Shown here: positions 12,842 to 13,015 of the stretch, in pieces
Numbering within the stretch: position 1 is the stretch's first letter
Layout: each line of letters opens with the position of its first letter
Assembly (NCBI GenBank): GCA_021805885.1
Contig: JAJZDR010000072.1
Span: 1 to 13,015, forward strand
Direction: 5' to 3'
Length of the DNA: 13,015 nt
Source of the DNA: a bacterium
GTDB taxonomy: Bacteria > Patescibacteria > Dojkabacteria > JAKAPS01 > JAJZLI01
The notes under the pieces: generated by a model
Told to the model about the DNA's origin: nothing
The model's input: only the letters and a program-made list of their open reading frames with translations
The model's database searches: none
Made by a program: the position numbers and the translations under genes

Positions 12842-13015
12842 TTATTTTTTCTTCTTTGCAAATAAATTATCTTCAGATAATTTTGTTTTGATAGTTGTCG
12901 CTAAAGAATTCTTTACATCCTTCACTATCTTATCTAAATCTATGATTTCTTTGTCTGTTAGTTCGTTGTATTGTTCGTTTGTTACAGTAATTATATCCGT
13001 TGATTTACCTACTCC
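12842..13015 (-). CDS. C-terminal part of an unidentified protein, cut by the right edge
   Basis: The minus-strand frame is open from the right edge of the window (13015) to TAA at 12844-12842, giving 57 codons with no start needed inside the window. It reads GVGKSTDIITVTNEQYNELT, then DKEIIDLDKIVKDVKNSLAT and a lysine-rich end with AKKKK. Codon use matches the intact genes, and the sequence is charged and helical. GVGKST at the very edge looks like part of a P-loop, but the residues before it are outside the window and a P-loop this close to a C-terminus would be odd. I do not recognise the family. The 11-bp inverted repeat lies 28 bases beyond the stop and could terminate it. Confidence 0.55.
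   Translation of the reverse strand, partial: GVGKSTDIITVTNEQYNELTDKEIIDLDKIVKDVKNSLATTIKTKLSEDNLFAKKKK

Noticed and set aside
13000..13015. P-loop (GVGKST) at the right edge
   Set aside because: Only the end of a possible Walker A motif is visible, and it lies about 55 residues from the C-terminus, where no P-loop NTPase domain could fit; probably coincidence.
1..13015. CRISPR array, tRNA or rRNA
   Set aside because: No regularly spaced repeats, no cloverleaf-like segments with conserved GTTC loop, and no rRNA-like conserved stretches were seen on either strand.

Overview
The window is strongly AT-rich bacterial DNA. It has short intergenic gaps, genes on both strands and no rRNA or tRNA that I could find. 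Most start codons lack a Shine-Dalgarno sequence, and several lie 5 to 9 bases after a TATAAT-like -10 box, which points to leaderless or nearly leaderless mRNAs. Together with small genes of unknown function and a cluster of GT-B/GT-A glycosyltransferases, this would fit a low-GC, reduced-genome lineage such as the Patescibacteria (CPR). That placement is inference, because no phylogenetic marker gene is present. The genetic code appears standard.

Left part (1-1812). The C-terminal part of a multi-pass membrane protein runs in from the left edge and meets a two-gene operon on the minus strand (1776 down to 433). The first operon gene encodes a YD-repeat-like protein and the second a small protein with a ParB box II-like motif. 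The operon has a good promoter (TTGCCA, 17 bp, TACAAT) only 7 bases before its start codon. Both genes carry in-frame 15-bp tandem duplications.

Middle (2159-6689): surface-polysaccharide locus. It holds a C-terminal-only GT2 fragment, a GT4, a GT2, an inverted GT4 and a further GT4. The first three are overlapped or coupled (2173-4423). The last two diverge from a 58-bp region containing a palindromic TATAAT core. They probably add sugars to a surface glycan. No nucleotide-sugar synthesis, flippase or polymerase genes are visible here.

Right part (6713-13015): an accessory, partly decayed, defence-like region. It contains a 450-aa protein with a PIN-like N-terminus and a HEPN-like C-terminus (RHPGAH), a second HEPN-like protein (RNAFAH), a PD-(D/E)XK nuclease whose conserved tail is cut off by an in-frame TAA, and a divergent 493-aa DUF5677-like protein. 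It also holds a wrecked NYN/LabA-like RNase gene, an IS1595-type transposase remnant, a possible second transposase remnant (8146-8413) and a 38-bp dispersed repeat placed after the 3' ends of two minus-strand reading frames. The right edge cuts an unidentified minus-strand gene. The most interesting candidates are the PIN-HEPN-like protein beside the glycan locus and the divergent nuclease/DUF5677-like pair.
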